Shown: in pieces, positions 1 to 7,936 of the stretch
How the letters are laid out: every line of letters starts with the position of its first letter
How positions within the stretch are numbered: position 1 is the first letter of the stretch
DNA from: Flavobacteriales bacterium
GTDB taxonomy: Bacteria; Bacteroidota; Bacteroidia; UBA10329
NCBI GenBank assembly: GCA_021741155.1
Contig: JAIOYP010000005.1
Location: 62,001-126,000 of the forward strand
DNA length: 64,000 nucleotides
Direction of reading: 5' to 3'
Made by a program: the position numbers and the translations under genes
Notes under the pieces: model-generated
Databases searched by the model: none
What the model was told of the DNA's origin: nothing
What the model saw: only the letters and a program-made list of their open reading frames with translations

Positions 1-53
1 CGGTGGCCGATGGTTTGAGCATACCGTTAGCCGAACTGGTGGAGGTTGGTTAA
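1..53 (+). CDS. C-terminal tail of a probable XRE-type regulator (partial)
   Basis: Reading from base 3 gives 16 codons, [16 protein letters not shown], and then a TAA stop at 51-53. A short segment of the form xxADxLxxxLxELxE at the end of a protein is typical of the last helix of Cro/CI (XRE) helix-turn-helix regulators. The gene enters from the left edge and converges on the ORF6N gene, with stop codons overlapping. The DNA-binding part is not in the window, so this rests on a very short match. Confidence 0.4.
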   Translation, partial: VADGLSIPLAELVEVG

Positions 54-565
54 TCCTTGTCCGTTTGTTTAAAGCCGATCTGTTTCCTTGATTTCAGTTC
101 CTGCGCCCGTTTTTCGCCCTCCATCAGGTAGCCGATGGCCTCAAAGATGTCGTTGAACTGCCTGTCGTAGCGTTGCTCCAATTCTTTCAGTTGGCGTGTG
201 AGTTCGGTATGTGAAAGGGCAAACTGCCGCATGAGAACAAACGCACGCATGATGGCGATATTGACACGGATGGCCTTTTCGCTGTTCAGTACGCTTGAAA
301 GCATGGAAACACCTTGCTCGGTGAATGCGTAGGGCGGTGTGCGTCTTCCTCCCCAACTTGACATCACAGATCGTGATTTCAAGTCTGACCATTCGTCTGC
401 ATCCAGTTGGAACATGAAGTCTTCCGGAAACCGCTGCAAGTTCCGTTTCACAGCCTGATTGAGCGTCCTTGTTTCCACCTCATACAATTCGGCAAGGTCG
501 AAATCTAACATCACCTGTTGCTCCCGTATGGAGTGTATTCTACTGCGTATGATTTCGAGTTCCAT
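50..565 (-). CDS. ORF6N domain protein
   Basis: A 171-residue protein with an N-terminal ORF6N domain (about residues 1-110), recognised by [33 protein letters not shown] and [14 protein letters not shown]. The tail is a charged, probably coiled-coil helix with [22 protein letters not shown]6N domains are found in phage antirepressors and mobile-element proteins and are thought to bind DNA. An ATG ten codons upstream (595) is possible, but the DNA around it reads TATGTTTG, a match to the Bacteroidota -7 promoter element, so the inner ATG at 565 is preferred. It is the last leftward gene of the element seen here. Its exact role is unknown. Confidence 0.8.
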   Translation of the reverse strand: MELEIIRSRIHSIREQQVMLDFDLAELYEVETRTLNQAVKRNLQRFPEDFMFQLDADEWSDLKSRSVMSSWGGRRTPPYAFTEQGVSMLSSVLNSEKAIRVNIAIMRAFVLMRQFALSHTELTRQLKELEQRYDRQFNDIFEAIGYLMEGEKRAQELKSRKQIGFKQTDKD

Positions 566-623
566 TTTTGACGTACTACTGTGGTTTGCAAACATAATTA
601 TCCTGTGCTTTGGGTTTGTGGTT

Positions 624-1832
624 TCAATAAGGGTCGTTCACGTCCATGCCCAAAGCATCGAACAGTTGTTCTCTTGTGAGACTATCTAAACCGCTTGACC
701 GAGAAGCAGGGAATTTCCCACACTTGGATAAACTATGCAAATTCCCTGTTTCCTCCTTTTGAGGTTGGGAATGCACCCCTATGTAAATTCCCTGATTCGG
801 GTCATTCTGTGGCCTATGTTCGGATATTGAGGGGGGTGTGAAAATTCCCGCTTTTTCGGAGCTTTCTGTAGTGAATTTGCGGAGGGGTTGCAGCTTGGCC
901 GCCATTGCCTCCGAAATCTGTTGTTTTAGGTCGGAGTGTTGGGCTTGGAACTTTTCGGCCCTCTCCCATTCCTGCCTGAATTTGTTCTTGGGAACTATCC
1001 CTTCAGTTTGCGTCTCTTTGAGGTGTTTCCAAAACTTGGGGTTTGACCATTGGAGTATTTTCTCCCTTTGCTTGGGCTTGAACTCATCCAACCTCTGCAA
1101 AAGGCTATTGTCGAAAAATAGGGTGTCTTCGTTCCACATGTCCAGCACCATGTCGGCCAGCAGTATGAGGCAGAACGGATTGTGGAGGTCTGAGAGGTAG
1201 CGGATGCCTGTTCTCTTGAAGCTTCTTGACAAGCGGTTCTTCTTCTCAATTCGCAATGTATTAGCATACTGTGGAAGGTTGCGAAAATGCTTTCCCTTGT
1301 CGTAGTAGGCAGAAAAGTAGCCGCCATTGTCTGCCCCTCTGAAATCGCCTTCGGTCATTTGCATATCTCGCACAAGGTGATTCCCTTGCCAAATGATGCT
1401 ATCAAGAATCAATTGAACACGCATATCGTGAAGGTTTAGCCCCGTTTCGAGGCCTTCTAATCGACTTGTTCTGAGGCACAGCCCAAATTCCGTCTCCAGC
1501 CTGTAAAGGACAAACAGAAGCATTCGGTAGGTGAAATCGTTTGCATTATGTAGCCCTTTGTTAGCGAAACGGTGAAGACTGCCTCTGATTATCCACCTCG
1601 TTTCTCCTTGCAGAATGAAACGCAGCCCTTGAAACTGACCGAACCATTTACCAACCTCTTCACTATCAGGCGGAGCAGTACGGGAAAATTTAAGGTCCGG
1701 GTGTTCCCACAAAGGGCGTTCCCCTGGTCTGAAACTTGCGACTATCCGCACCCCGTCAACGGTTACAACCGCATCCAATAGCTTATCTTCGCCCTGTTCC
1801 CCAACAGAAGCGGTAGGTATGTGCGGTTGCAT
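624..1832 (-). CDS. Mobile-element protein, possible rolling-circle-type replication protein
   Basis: A 402-residue protein whose ATG at 1832 lies two bases after the stop of the HTH gene, so the two are probably cotranscribed. Residues about 130-215 have the motif order [11 protein letters not shown], then [10 protein letters not shown], then [10 protein letters not shown]. That order resembles gene II/Phage_X-like replication initiators, in which a YxKxxx tyrosine segment is followed by a short LRxE strand. The C-terminal third is charged and low in structure. The position next to an excisionase-like protein and integrase fits a replication or mobilisation role. This is motif memory, not an alignment; unknown protein is the fallback. 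Confidence 0.4.
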   Translation of the reverse strand: MQPHIPTASVGEQGEDKLLDAVVTVDGVRIVASFRPGERPLWEHPDLKFSRTAPPDSEEVGKWFGQFQGLRFILQGETRWIIRGSLHRFANKGLHNANDFTYRMLLFVLYRLETEFGLCLRTSRLEGLETGLNLHDMRVQLILDSIIWQGNHLVRDMQMTEGDFRGADNGGYFSAYYDKGKHFRNLPQYANTLRIEKKNRLSRSFKRTGIRYLSDLHNPFCLILLADMVLDMWNEDTLFFDNSLLQRLDEFKPKQREKILQWSNPKFWKHLKETQTEGIVPKNKFRQEWERAEKFQAQHSDLKQQISEAMAAKLQPLRKFTTESSEKAGIFTPPSISEHRPQNDPNQGIYIGVHSQPQKEETGNLHSLSKCGKFPASRSSGLDSLTREQLFDALGMDVNDPY

Positions 1833-1834
1833 GC

Positions 1835-2203
1835 TTACCGCTTTTTCCTTTTCACCGATTGGCGAAGCAGTTCATTGGCCTCTTGCTCTATTGCCTCCTG
1901 TTGTTCGGCTGCTGTGGGGGTGTAATTGCCTTTCAGCATGGCCTCTACGTCCGAACGTTTGAAAAGGAGCTTGCGGCCTACCTTGCTGGAGGCTATGCGG
2001 CCTTGGTGCTTCCAATTGTAGATGGTGCCTTCCGTAACGGTGTTGCGGAGTATTGCCCTTGCCTCTTTCAACGTGACATAATCGGGTAATTGTTGAGGTG
2101 GTTCGCTTGCCGCTGCAAGTCTGCGTTCTATGCCTTCCACCTTGGCCAATAGTTGGCCGATCGCGTGGGGCAAATTGTCGAATGTGATTTGGTTTGATTG
2201 CAT
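1835..2203 (-). CDS. Excisionase-like helix-turn-helix DNA-binding protein
   Basis: A 122-residue protein. Residues about 45-95 form a MerR/excisionase-type (HTH_17) domain: LKEARAILRN, then GTIYNWKHQGRIASSKVGRK, then LLFKRSDVEAML. The N-terminal 40 residues contain a short helix (AIGQLLAKVEGIERRLAAA), probably for oligomerisation, and the C-terminus is a basic tail ending KRKKR. Such proteins in integrated elements bend att-site DNA and favour excision, or regulate the operon. It directly precedes the possible replication gene and lies two genes downstream of the integrase. Family assignment is good; excisionase activity is inferred. Confidence 0.8.
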   Translation of the reverse strand: MQSNQITFDNLPHAIGQLLAKVEGIERRLAAASEPPQQLPDYVTLKEARAILRNTVTEGTIYNWKHQGRIASSKVGRKLLFKRSDVEAMLKGNYTPTAAEQQEAIEQEANELLRQSVKRKKR

Positions 2204-2278
2204 TGCTCTCGTTGTTGATTCGAGCGCAAAGGTTCACGGGGGCTAATCCGTGAAAGGGGTTGCAAGGGGTTGCAATCT

Positions 2279-3307
2279 TTACTTCACTGCATCTAAGTAC
2301 ATCCTATTCCAGTTACTTAGGTCTGTTTCGGCCTCGTTTTTTTCTTTCCCCTTAAGATTGGGGATAATCACCCTAACGTCTTCAAGTATCGCCTTCATGG
2401 CTTTGGGCGATTTTGTGTCGCTCTCCTTGTACTTGTCCACTTCGCCATTGAAGGCCGATTCACGGTCTTTAGCCCTCCGTAGCTTGTCGAATTTAGTGTA
2501 CAACTGTTGGCCTGATGTCGCGCTTGTCAGACCGCATAGGGTTACAGCAAAGTTGTCCGCTTTCTTATCGCGGTCTGTCCGTGGATCCATAATTCCAGCG
2601 TTTTGATATGCCAATAGATACGCGGCCTGTCGCAGGGTCAATATGGAAGACTCGTTTACTCCTGCTCCGTCTCCGCTCTCTTGAAGTGGTGTAGATGTGT
2701 CCGCCTTGAGTAACCCTTCCTCTATCGTAACACATCCTTCGCTTACCTCTTTCAAAAAGTCCATCCATTGGACGGCAATAGGAAGCCTATTTACTGAATT
2801 TCCGAACGTATCCTTAAAATTTTGATGCTCTATCTCTGCGAAGTTTCTTAGCGATAAGGTCTCATTGAACTCCTGTACCTTTTTGAACTTGATCCACAGC
2901 AACTCCTCCAGTTTTGACTGTTCAGTAGATTCTACCGTATCCAATAATTCCCATCTCTCCTCAGATTTGGGTAATGGACCGCCATTCCAACGCGCGCTTT
3001 GTCTCAAGGTCTCGGTACCGTCATGGAGCGAAAGAACTGTAAATGCCATCATAGGACGCATTGCCAAAAATCCTGTTCTGTTCTTGTACGTTGAGCGGGA
3101 CAACTTCTCTAAATCAGTACTGTGCCTGAAAATCTGAATCTCAAGCGATGGATAATCAAAGTAACTGACTAAGCCATTATCTCTTCTCCATTCATCATGG
3201 TTTTTGCTGGAGAAATCAGATGGCAATCGATAGTAATCTTTGCCTCTGAAACTGTAATCCGGTTTTAGAGAATTTCCTTTTGAATCCTCGGGGTCTTGCT
3301 GTTCCAT
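2279..3307 (-). CDS. Unknown mobile-element protein
   Basis: A 342-residue soluble protein with no signal peptide or membrane segment. It lies 15 bp downstream of the integrase and is probably in the same transcript. I do not recognise the N-terminal two-thirds. The C-terminal part, LTLRQAAYLLAYQNAGI followed by TSGQQLYTKFDKLRRAKDRE, resembles a small domain often seen at the C-terminus of unknown proteins beside Bacteroidota integrases (form SGxxLYxxF). A role in integration control or element maintenance is possible but unsupported. Confidence 0.7.
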   Translation of the reverse strand: MEQQDPEDSKGNSLKPDYSFRGKDYYRLPSDFSSKNHDEWRRDNGLVSYFDYPSLEIQIFRHSTDLEKLSRSTYKNRTGFLAMRPMMAFTVLSLHDGTETLRQSARWNGGPLPKSEERWELLDTVESTEQSKLEELLWIKFKKVQEFNETLSLRNFAEIEHQNFKDTFGNSVNRLPIAVQWMDFLKEVSEGCVTIEEGLLKADTSTPLQESGDGAGVNESSILTLRQAAYLLAYQNAGIMDPRTDRDKKADNFAVTLCGLTSATSGQQLYTKFDKLRRAKDRESAFNGEVDKYKESDTKSPKAMKAILEDVRVIIPNLKGKEKNEAETDLSNWNRMYLDAVK

Positions 3308-3322
3308 TATCCTTGCCTTGGC

Positions 3323-4558
3323 CTAAAAGTCCATTACTGCCTGTGCCATTTTCTTCTTGGCTTCATCGCCAAACCCAGCGAAGTAATTGAGGGTTGTTTT
3401 CATGTCACTATGATCAAGGCTTTCACGCATAAATTCCATGCTTGCGCCTTTCAATACAGCAATGGTGGCAAAGGAATGGCGTGCCCAATATGTTGAAACT
3501 ACCTGCAACTTGTTGGCCGTGCATAGCTTTTCCAAGTGTTGGTTCACATAGCGGGTAAACCCTTTAACCGCCCTGTGTTGCTGTTCTGCGTCCATGCCCT
3601 CATCCACTATCGGGAACACGTAGGGCGATTTGGCAGGCGGGTTTCCGTGCCTCTTAATGATGTCGTGATGTGTGTCATTCAGAAACACAGTTACGGGTGT
3701 CCGTCCGTCCTTCTTGGTACGCTTGGTCTTTTCGCGAAGGAATGTCAATCTGTCGGCCTCCAATTGTTCCCAACGCAATAGGACAATGTCTTTCATGTTC
3801 ATGCCATTGCTTGCAAAGCTGAAAAAGAAGAAATCCCTCGCCCGTGCCTGTTCATCGGTTGTTGGTTTGGCATCCATCAGTTGCCTTAGCTGTGCGCCTG
3901 AAAGTGCCTTCTTGGTGTTCTTAGACGCAGGTACAACGTATTTCCTTCGACCGAAAGGATAATGGTCGGGATTGACAAGCTTGTCAGCAATTGCATCATT
4001 GAAGATTGCTCTAAGCGGTCGCAAATAAATGCCCACGGTGGTCAGGCTCCGGCCATTGTTTGCCATGTAGGTTTCAAAGTTCTCAAGGAACTGCGGAGTG
4101 ATTGCGCTGAACTGCAATGTGCTTTTTCCCGAAAACGCTTGTAGAGCCTTGGCTGAACATTGGTAAGAATCGGCTGTCCCTATCCGTTTGGCTGCTTTGA
4201 GTTTGGCTATGCGCTGGTCATAGTGCCAAAAAACATTCTGTGCCTCTCCTACGGGCATCAGGGCCTTGCGTTCGTATGCCTCAAAAGTGAAGTGTTCCAA
4301 TGTGTCAACTGTTGCCTGTGCCTCGGTCTGTAAAGCTTGCAACCGCTGTTTCAAAGGCTGAAATTCCCTTCGGGGTTTCACCGTCTCCCATGCTGAATGA
4401 AAGTCCCGTTCTGAAAGACTAAGTTTAGTTCCGTAGAACTTACCCTCTTTCGTCATGCTGTCCCATACATACAATTTCAAAGGAAAGGTTCCGTCCTTTT
4501 TCTGCCTCCGTCTGTCCAATGTAACGGATACCGTAGCGGTTGCCTGTCTGTTGCTCAT
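3323..4558 (-). CDS. Tyrosine recombinase (integrase)
   Basis: A 411-residue site-specific recombinase with the Bacteroidota layout: an N-terminal arm-binding domain (about residues 5-90, VTLDRRRQKKDGTFPLKLY), a SAM-like core-binding domain (about 110-215) and a C-terminal catalytic domain. Visible catalytic parts are R360-H361 in ARHSFAT, the LDHSD segment, and the nucleophile Y392 in TTLNYFAGF. The first catalytic Arg position (usually xRGM) reads SNGM, with N251. ATG 4558 was chosen because it starts directly before the arm domain; an upstream in-frame ATG at 4651 would translate the TTGCAAGT repeats. It lies next to the tRNA scar, as expected for the enzyme that made it. Confidence 0.93.
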   Translation of the reverse strand: MSNRQATATVSVTLDRRRQKKDGTFPLKLYVWDSMTKEGKFYGTKLSLSERDFHSAWETVKPRREFQPLKQRLQALQTEAQATVDTLEHFTFEAYERKALMPVGEAQNVFWHYDQRIAKLKAAKRIGTADSYQCSAKALQAFSGKSTLQFSAITPQFLENFETYMANNGRSLTTVGIYLRPLRAIFNDAIADKLVNPDHYPFGRRKYVVPASKNTKKALSGAQLRQLMDAKPTTDEQARARDFFFFSFASNGMNMKDIVLLRWEQLEADRLTFLREKTKRTKKDGRTPVTVFLNDTHHDIIKRHGNPPAKSPYVFPIVDEGMDAEQQHRAVKGFTRYVNQHLEKLCTANKLQVVSTYWARHSFATIAVLKGASMEFMRESLDHSDMKTTLNYFAGFGDEAKKKMAQAVMDF

Positions 4559-4567
4559 GTTCTTAGC

Positions 4568-4609
4568 TTGCAAGTGATTTGCAAGTAAAAGTAATCTATT
4601 TGCAAGTAA
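4568..4609. promoter_or_regulatory. Three direct TTGCAAGT repeats upstream of the integrase
   Basis: TTGCAAGT occurs at 4568-4575, 4579-4586 and 4600-4607; the last two extend to TTGCAAGTAA. Start-to-start spacings are 11 and 21 bp, one and two helical turns, so all three sit on one face of the DNA. They lie 10-51 bp before the integrase start and about 90 bp from the tRNA scar. This fits arm-type integrase sites or operators for the excisionase-like protein. Confidence 0.55.
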
Positions 4610-4698
4610 CTGCATTAAGTCAAATGAAGTTATTTTCTTTGCAAAGTCCAATAAACAAAGGGGTTCGTGAGGCTTTCAGTTCTGAAAATGTAATTAAA

Positions 4699-4715
4699 GA
4701 TTATGACTCATAATC
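4699..4715. other. Probable attachment-site core (palindromic anticodon-loop sequence)
   Basis: GATTATGA-C-TCATAATC is a perfect 8-bp inverted repeat around one central base. Its right half coincides with the anticodon loop (CTCATAA) of the tRNA fragment, and the left half does not match a tRNA anticodon stem. Tyrosine recombinases often use the symmetric anticodon stem-loop as crossover site, so this is the likely att core. The exact crossover point cannot be fixed without the other end. Confidence 0.5.
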
Positions 4716-4748
4716 AGGGGGTCGCAGGATCATGCCCTGCTGGGCCCA
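4705..4748 (+). pseudogene. 3' half of a CAT-anticodon tRNA (attachment-site scar)
   Basis: The fragment has an anticodon loop CTCATAA with anticodon CAT at 4709-4711, the 3' anticodon strand TCAGG, a T-arm GCAGG-ATCATGC-CCTGC at 4724-4740, and the acceptor strand TGGGCCC with discriminator A. The matching 5' acceptor GGGCCCA and D-arm are absent in the 70 bases upstream, so it cannot form a whole tRNA. The T-loop (ATCATGC) is also unusual, which fits decay. The anticodon allows tRNA-Met or tRNA-Ile2. Confidence 0.7.
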
Positions 4749-4751
4749 CAA

Positions 4752-4779
4752 AAAACCATCTCAATCGAGGTGGTTTTTT
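4752..4779 (+). terminator. Rho-independent terminator after the tRNA remnant
   Basis: AAAACCATCTC (4752-4762) pairs with GAGGTGGTTTT (4767-4777) with one G-T pair around a four-base loop, and ends in a T-run. It was presumably the terminator of the original tRNA gene. Confidence 0.75.
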
Positions 4780-4912
4780 CGTTTTTAGGACACACCGGAA
4801 TCTCAGGTCATAGTTTTAGTCAATTTCAACCATGGACGCAACAATTAGTCCTTGCCATTACACACGGATTCAAGTTGTTTCCGTTCCTTTATTGCAAAAT
4901 CAAACAACATCA

Positions 4913-5572
4913 ATGAAAAAACTATTATTCATGCTGACGCTATGCTCAGCAATGGTCAAAGCGCAGAATTATGCCCCTGTAGAAGAGCAGGTCGTGCCTA
5001 TGGATGGCGTGCCAAGAAACAGCCTTACCATTATAATTAAAGATGCTAAAACCGAAGACATTAAAAAAGCTTGGAAAAAACAACTCAAAGACCTTAAGTG
5101 CAAAGTGAGCGACAAGACTTTCATTTTTGGCGATGATTGCAAGGATAAGGAAGTGGGTAGCAACACCTTTGATATATACTCAGTAGTTGAAGAAGCAACT
5201 GATAAGGGGGTAAAGCTTGTGGTTGCATTTGATTTAGGTGGCGCTTACCTAAGCAAGGCCAATCATCCTGACCAATATCCGATTGCCGAAAAGATTGTTT
5301 ATGCCTTTGCTGTTGAACAGGCCAGAGAACTTGTTCGGTTGGAGATGGAAGCAACAGGAAAAATTCTGAGCGGATTTGAAAAAGAACTTGCAGGATTGGA
5401 AAAAGACAAGGCTGGGGCTGAATCAAACATTGTCGATTACGAGAAAAAGATTGCTGAATCGAAAACTGCAATTGAGGTCAATCTTGGAAATCAAGCAAAT
5501 AAGCTTGTGGAAATAAATACCACCAAAGCCGCTTTGGTTGAACTTGAGGTCCGACTGAATTCAATTAAATAA
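4913..5572 (+). CDS. Exported coiled-coil protein of unknown function
   Basis: A 219-residue protein with a clear signal peptide (MKKLLFMLTLCSAMVKAQ). Residues about 20-125 form a compact domain with NSLTIIIKDAKTEDIKKAWK and FDLGGAYLS. Residues about 140-219 form a heptad-rich coiled coil with ELAGLEKDKAG, IVDYEKKIAES and ALVELEVRLN. The ATG at 4913 was chosen over one 27 codons earlier because only it places the signal peptide at the N-terminus. It is monocistronic, ends at a hairpin terminator and is the first chromosomal gene after the element. The periplasmic location is inferred; I do not recognise a named family. Confidence 0.75.
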   Translation: MKKLLFMLTLCSAMVKAQNYAPVEEQVVPMDGVPRNSLTIIIKDAKTEDIKKAWKKQLKDLKCKVSDKTFIFGDDCKDKEVGSNTFDIYSVVEEATDKGVKLVVAFDLGGAYLSKANHPDQYPIAEKIVYAFAVEQARELVRLEMEATGKILSGFEKELAGLEKDKAGAESNIVDYEKKIAESKTAIEVNLGNQANKLVEINTTKAALVELEVRLNSIK

Positions 5573-5592
5573 TCACTTCCAATTCATTGAAG

Positions 5593-5617
5593 AAGGCGGC
5601 TGATGGTCGCCTTTTTT
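5593..5617 (+). terminator. Rho-independent terminator
   Basis: AAGGCG (5593-5598) pairs with CGCCTT (5608-5613), followed by a T-run to 5617. It separates the exported coiled-coil gene from the PAP2 gene, whose ATG follows 14 bases later. Confidence 0.75.
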
Positions 5618-5630
5618 GTACCTCTGAAGA

Positions 5631-6434
5631 ATGAAATTTCTATCAATTCTATTGGTTTTCTGTGTTCAGCTTTCCGTTTGCTCTGGGCAAACGGAAAGCC
5701 CCTACACCTTTAACTGGAAGCGAGAACTCATTTATGCATCGGGAGCTGGCCTTGTGGCAGGCGGGGGGCTCCTCACTAGCTTTCAGACACGGCCGCTTAC
5801 GATTGCTCAAATCAATTCTTTGGATAAGTTTGATATTCCAGGGTTTGACCGCACCGCCACCAAGAATTGGAATCCGAAGGCCGACCTCGCCAGCGACATA
5901 TTGGTTTACGGAAGTGTGACTCTTCCTGCTTTCATGATGATAAACAAGCGGATGCGGAAGGATTTCCTCGTCATTGGATTCATCTATGCCGAAACAGCCA
6001 TGCTAACTCTAGGTGTTACCGAACTAACTAAAGGGTTGTCAAAACGAGCTCGACCATTTGTCTACAATCTAGATGTAGAAATGAGCGAAAAGACCACAAA
6101 AGGGGCGCGCCATTCATTCTTCTCAGGACACACATCTTTAACCACAGCCCTTTGTTTTACTACTGCCAAAATCTTCTCAGATTACTCAGACAACCGAACT
6201 CATAAAGCTTTGGTTTGGACAGGCGCTGTTATTGTTCCTGCAGTTACAAGTATTCTACGTTACGAGGCGGGACAGCATTTTCCGAGCGATATTATTGCGG
6301 GGTATTTTGTAGGAGCAACAATAGGGTACCTGGCGCCCTGGTTACACAAACGGAAACCATTGACAAAAGGACTGACCATTTCACCGTTTGGGTTAGAAGG
6401 TGGCGCAGGTTTGTATCTTAGCTATCAATTATGA
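5631..6434 (+). CDS. PAP2 family phosphatase (phosphatidate/undecaprenyl-pyrophosphate type)
   Basis: A 267-residue membrane phosphatase with a signal peptide (MKFLSILLVFCVQLSVCSG) and several hydrophobic segments. All three PAP2 signature motifs are visible: KRARPF near residue 140, FSGHTS near 163, and RYEAGQHFPSDIIAG near 205-220, the last with the catalytic His and Asp of the SRx5Hx3D motif. Family members remove phosphate from phosphatidate, lipid A or undecaprenyl pyrophosphate at the periplasmic face; the substrate cannot be told from sequence. Its stop overlaps the start of the following lipoprotein gene by four bases (ATGA), so the two are translationally coupled. Confidence 0.9.
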   Translation: MKFLSILLVFCVQLSVCSGQTESPYTFNWKRELIYASGAGLVAGGGLLTSFQTRPLTIAQINSLDKFDIPGFDRTATKNWNPKADLASDILVYGSVTLPAFMMINKRMRKDFLVIGFIYAETAMLTLGVTELTKGLSKRARPFVYNLDVEMSEKTTKGARHSFFSGHTSLTTALCFTTAKIFSDYSDNRTHKALVWTGAVIVPAVTSILRYEAGQHFPSDIIAGYFVGATIGYLAPWLHKRKPLTKGLTISPFGLEGGAGLYLSYQL

Positions 6435-6814
6435 AAACACAAATTTTCTTCTCAATCATAGCCTTGGTCATGGCGGGTTGCAACTCAGACTCTATAGTTG
6501 CAGAGGATTATCGCGATGCATTTGTTGGAACATACATTGGTACTCGAACAAACTCTTCGTGGAGTTTGAATGGTCCGTCAACCTCTAATGAAATAGCCGA
6601 TACCATTGAGGTATTTGCCGTGGCGGATTCCATGGTTACTCTTGATGCAACAGAAATCATTATCAGTACATATGGCGAGTTCTATGAACAAGGCGGCTCG
6701 GGTGCATCGAGCTACTTTTCTGTTCAATTTTTAAACGGAGACAGCCTCATAACCGAAATGAACGGAGGTGGTCTTGGAGGTGGATATCATTCCACCTTCA
6801 AAGGAAAAAAATAA
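6431..6814 (+). CDS. Small lipoprotein
   Basis: A 127-residue predicted lipoprotein: MKTQIFFSIIALVMAGCNSD has a lipobox with Cys at about position 17. The mature part has short beta-type stretches (FVGTYIGTRTNSSW, MVTLDATEIIIST) and a Gly-rich end (GGGLGGGYHSTFKGKK), as in small lipocalin-like or META-like lipoproteins, but I do not assign a family. It overlaps the PAP2 gene by ATGA and is probably cotranscribed with it. It converges with the OmpA-like gene, leaving 5 bp between them. Confidence 0.75.
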   Translation: MKTQIFFSIIALVMAGCNSDSIVAEDYRDAFVGTYIGTRTNSSWSLNGPSTSNEIADTIEVFAVADSMVTLDATEIIISTYGEFYEQGGSGASSYFSVQFLNGDSLITEMNGGGLGGGYHSTFKGKK

Positions 6815-6819
6815 AAATT

Positions 6820-7734
6820 CTACCTATCGTATTGGCCCAAAAGCTGTAGTAACTCATTCAGCTTCGGAGATAAAACCAATTCCGTTCTACGGTTGGTGGC
6901 CCGGCCTTCTTTGGATGAGTTGGATGCTTTCGGAGAAAACTCGCCTTTACCAGAAGCTGTTAACCGAGTGGCATCAACCCCATCCACAGTAAGAATACGA
7001 ACAACAGAAGTTGCTCTCGCAACACTCAAGTCCCAATTGTCTTTAAATCGATTTGTATTGATTGGAATGCTGTCCGTATGACCTTCAACTGCCATGTTGA
7101 TGTCCGAATTCTTGTTCATTACATCAGCAATTTTCTTCACCGCTTCCACTCCTTTCGGTTCCACTGCATCGCTTCCAGATTTGAAAAGTAGCTTGTCGCT
7201 CATAGACACGTAAACTTTTCCATCACGCATTTCAACGCTCAATTCATCCGAATCAAATCCCATCAAAGCTTTTTTCACTCGCTCGTTAAGAGCGCTCATC
7301 AACTCATCCTGCTTCTTTAGAATTTCCTCCAACGTTTTCAAGCGCTCCTCACGATTTGCCAGTTCCTTCTCCTTGGCGGCAAGGTCGCTGCTCAAACCCG
7401 CTACCTTCGCTCCTGACGAAAGTTTGAGATTGTCAAATGCTTTTTGAGATGATGAAAGTTCTTCCGTCAGATTCGCGGCCTTCTTTTCGGAGGCACTCAA
7501 TTCTTCCTTCGTTTTCTTCAGGTCTTTTTCTGTGGTAGCTAAAACGCCTTCTAGGTCTGTTGTTCTAACACAAAGAGAATCACGTTCAACTACTGCTTCT
7601 TTGAATTTCTTTGATTGAAAGGTTTGTTGAGATTTGGTATATGGTTCGCCACAAGGCTTGACCGATGCACAAGATGATATCAAACCAGATACAATCAAGA
7701 CTGCAAGAGAGTATTTAATGGAAATTCGTTTCAT
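6820..7734 (-). CDS. OmpA family lipoprotein with coiled-coil stalk
   Basis: A 304-residue protein. A lipoprotein signal peptide (LIVSGLISSCAS, Cys about 22) is followed by a long coiled coil (about residues 45-155, rich in Glu/Lys/Leu heptads). The C-terminal OmpA-like peptidoglycan-binding domain (about 170-290) has LLFKSGSDAVEPKG, VEGHTDSIPI, DNWDLSVARATSVVRIL and GRATNRRTELVL. The TD and RxxNRR positions contact diaminopimelate in this family. It probably anchors the outer membrane to the wall. Monocistronic. Confidence 0.9.
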   Translation of the reverse strand: MKRISIKYSLAVLIVSGLISSCASVKPCGEPYTKSQQTFQSKKFKEAVVERDSLCVRTTDLEGVLATTEKDLKKTKEELSASEKKAANLTEELSSSQKAFDNLKLSSGAKVAGLSSDLAAKEKELANREERLKTLEEILKKQDELMSALNERVKKALMGFDSDELSVEMRDGKVYVSMSDKLLFKSGSDAVEPKGVEAVKKIADVMNKNSDINMAVEGHTDSIPINTNRFKDNWDLSVARATSVVRILTVDGVDATRLTASGKGEFSPKASNSSKEGRATNRRTELVLSPKLNELLQLLGQYDR

Positions 7735-7936
7735 GAGATAGTATTTATGCTGCTAAATTAGCCTCTGCACACAGGGTAATTGCTGCATTCTGCGAATGTT
7801 ATTCACCGTTAAAACTTCATAGTTTCCGTCTGACTCAACGGTCCAACGTATTAATCAATACGCATCTAGATCATTTTGTATTTTCGTCAGACAACCAACC
7901 CCCACGTGGTTCGTTCTTGATTCGAATCTGATTCCT

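Larger units (their letters stand above)
1..4749. mobile_element. Integrated genetic element, integrase-proximal end (left part outside window)
   Basis: All five full-length genes from 4558 down to 50 run leftward in a near-continuous series: tyrosine recombinase, unknown protein, excisionase-like HTH protein, possible replication protein, ORF6N protein. The right boundary is a 3' tRNA fragment at about 4705-4748 with no matching 5' half. That is the usual scar where an integrase has recombined into a tRNA gene; the intact tRNA and other att half should then lie left of the window. Ordinary chromosomal genes begin at 4913. No conjugation or phage structural genes are visible, so the element type is unresolved. 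The boundary is inferred from one end only. Confidence 0.7.

Noticed and set aside
4559..4651. Integrase start 31 codons earlier at 4651
   Set aside because: The added residues only translate the TTGCAAGT repeats (LLANRLLLLANHLQA) and precede the normal arm-domain N-terminus.
4635..4748. A complete tRNA-Met gene
   Set aside because: No 5' acceptor strand or D-arm can be found in the 70 bases before the anticodon, and the T-loop is abnormal.
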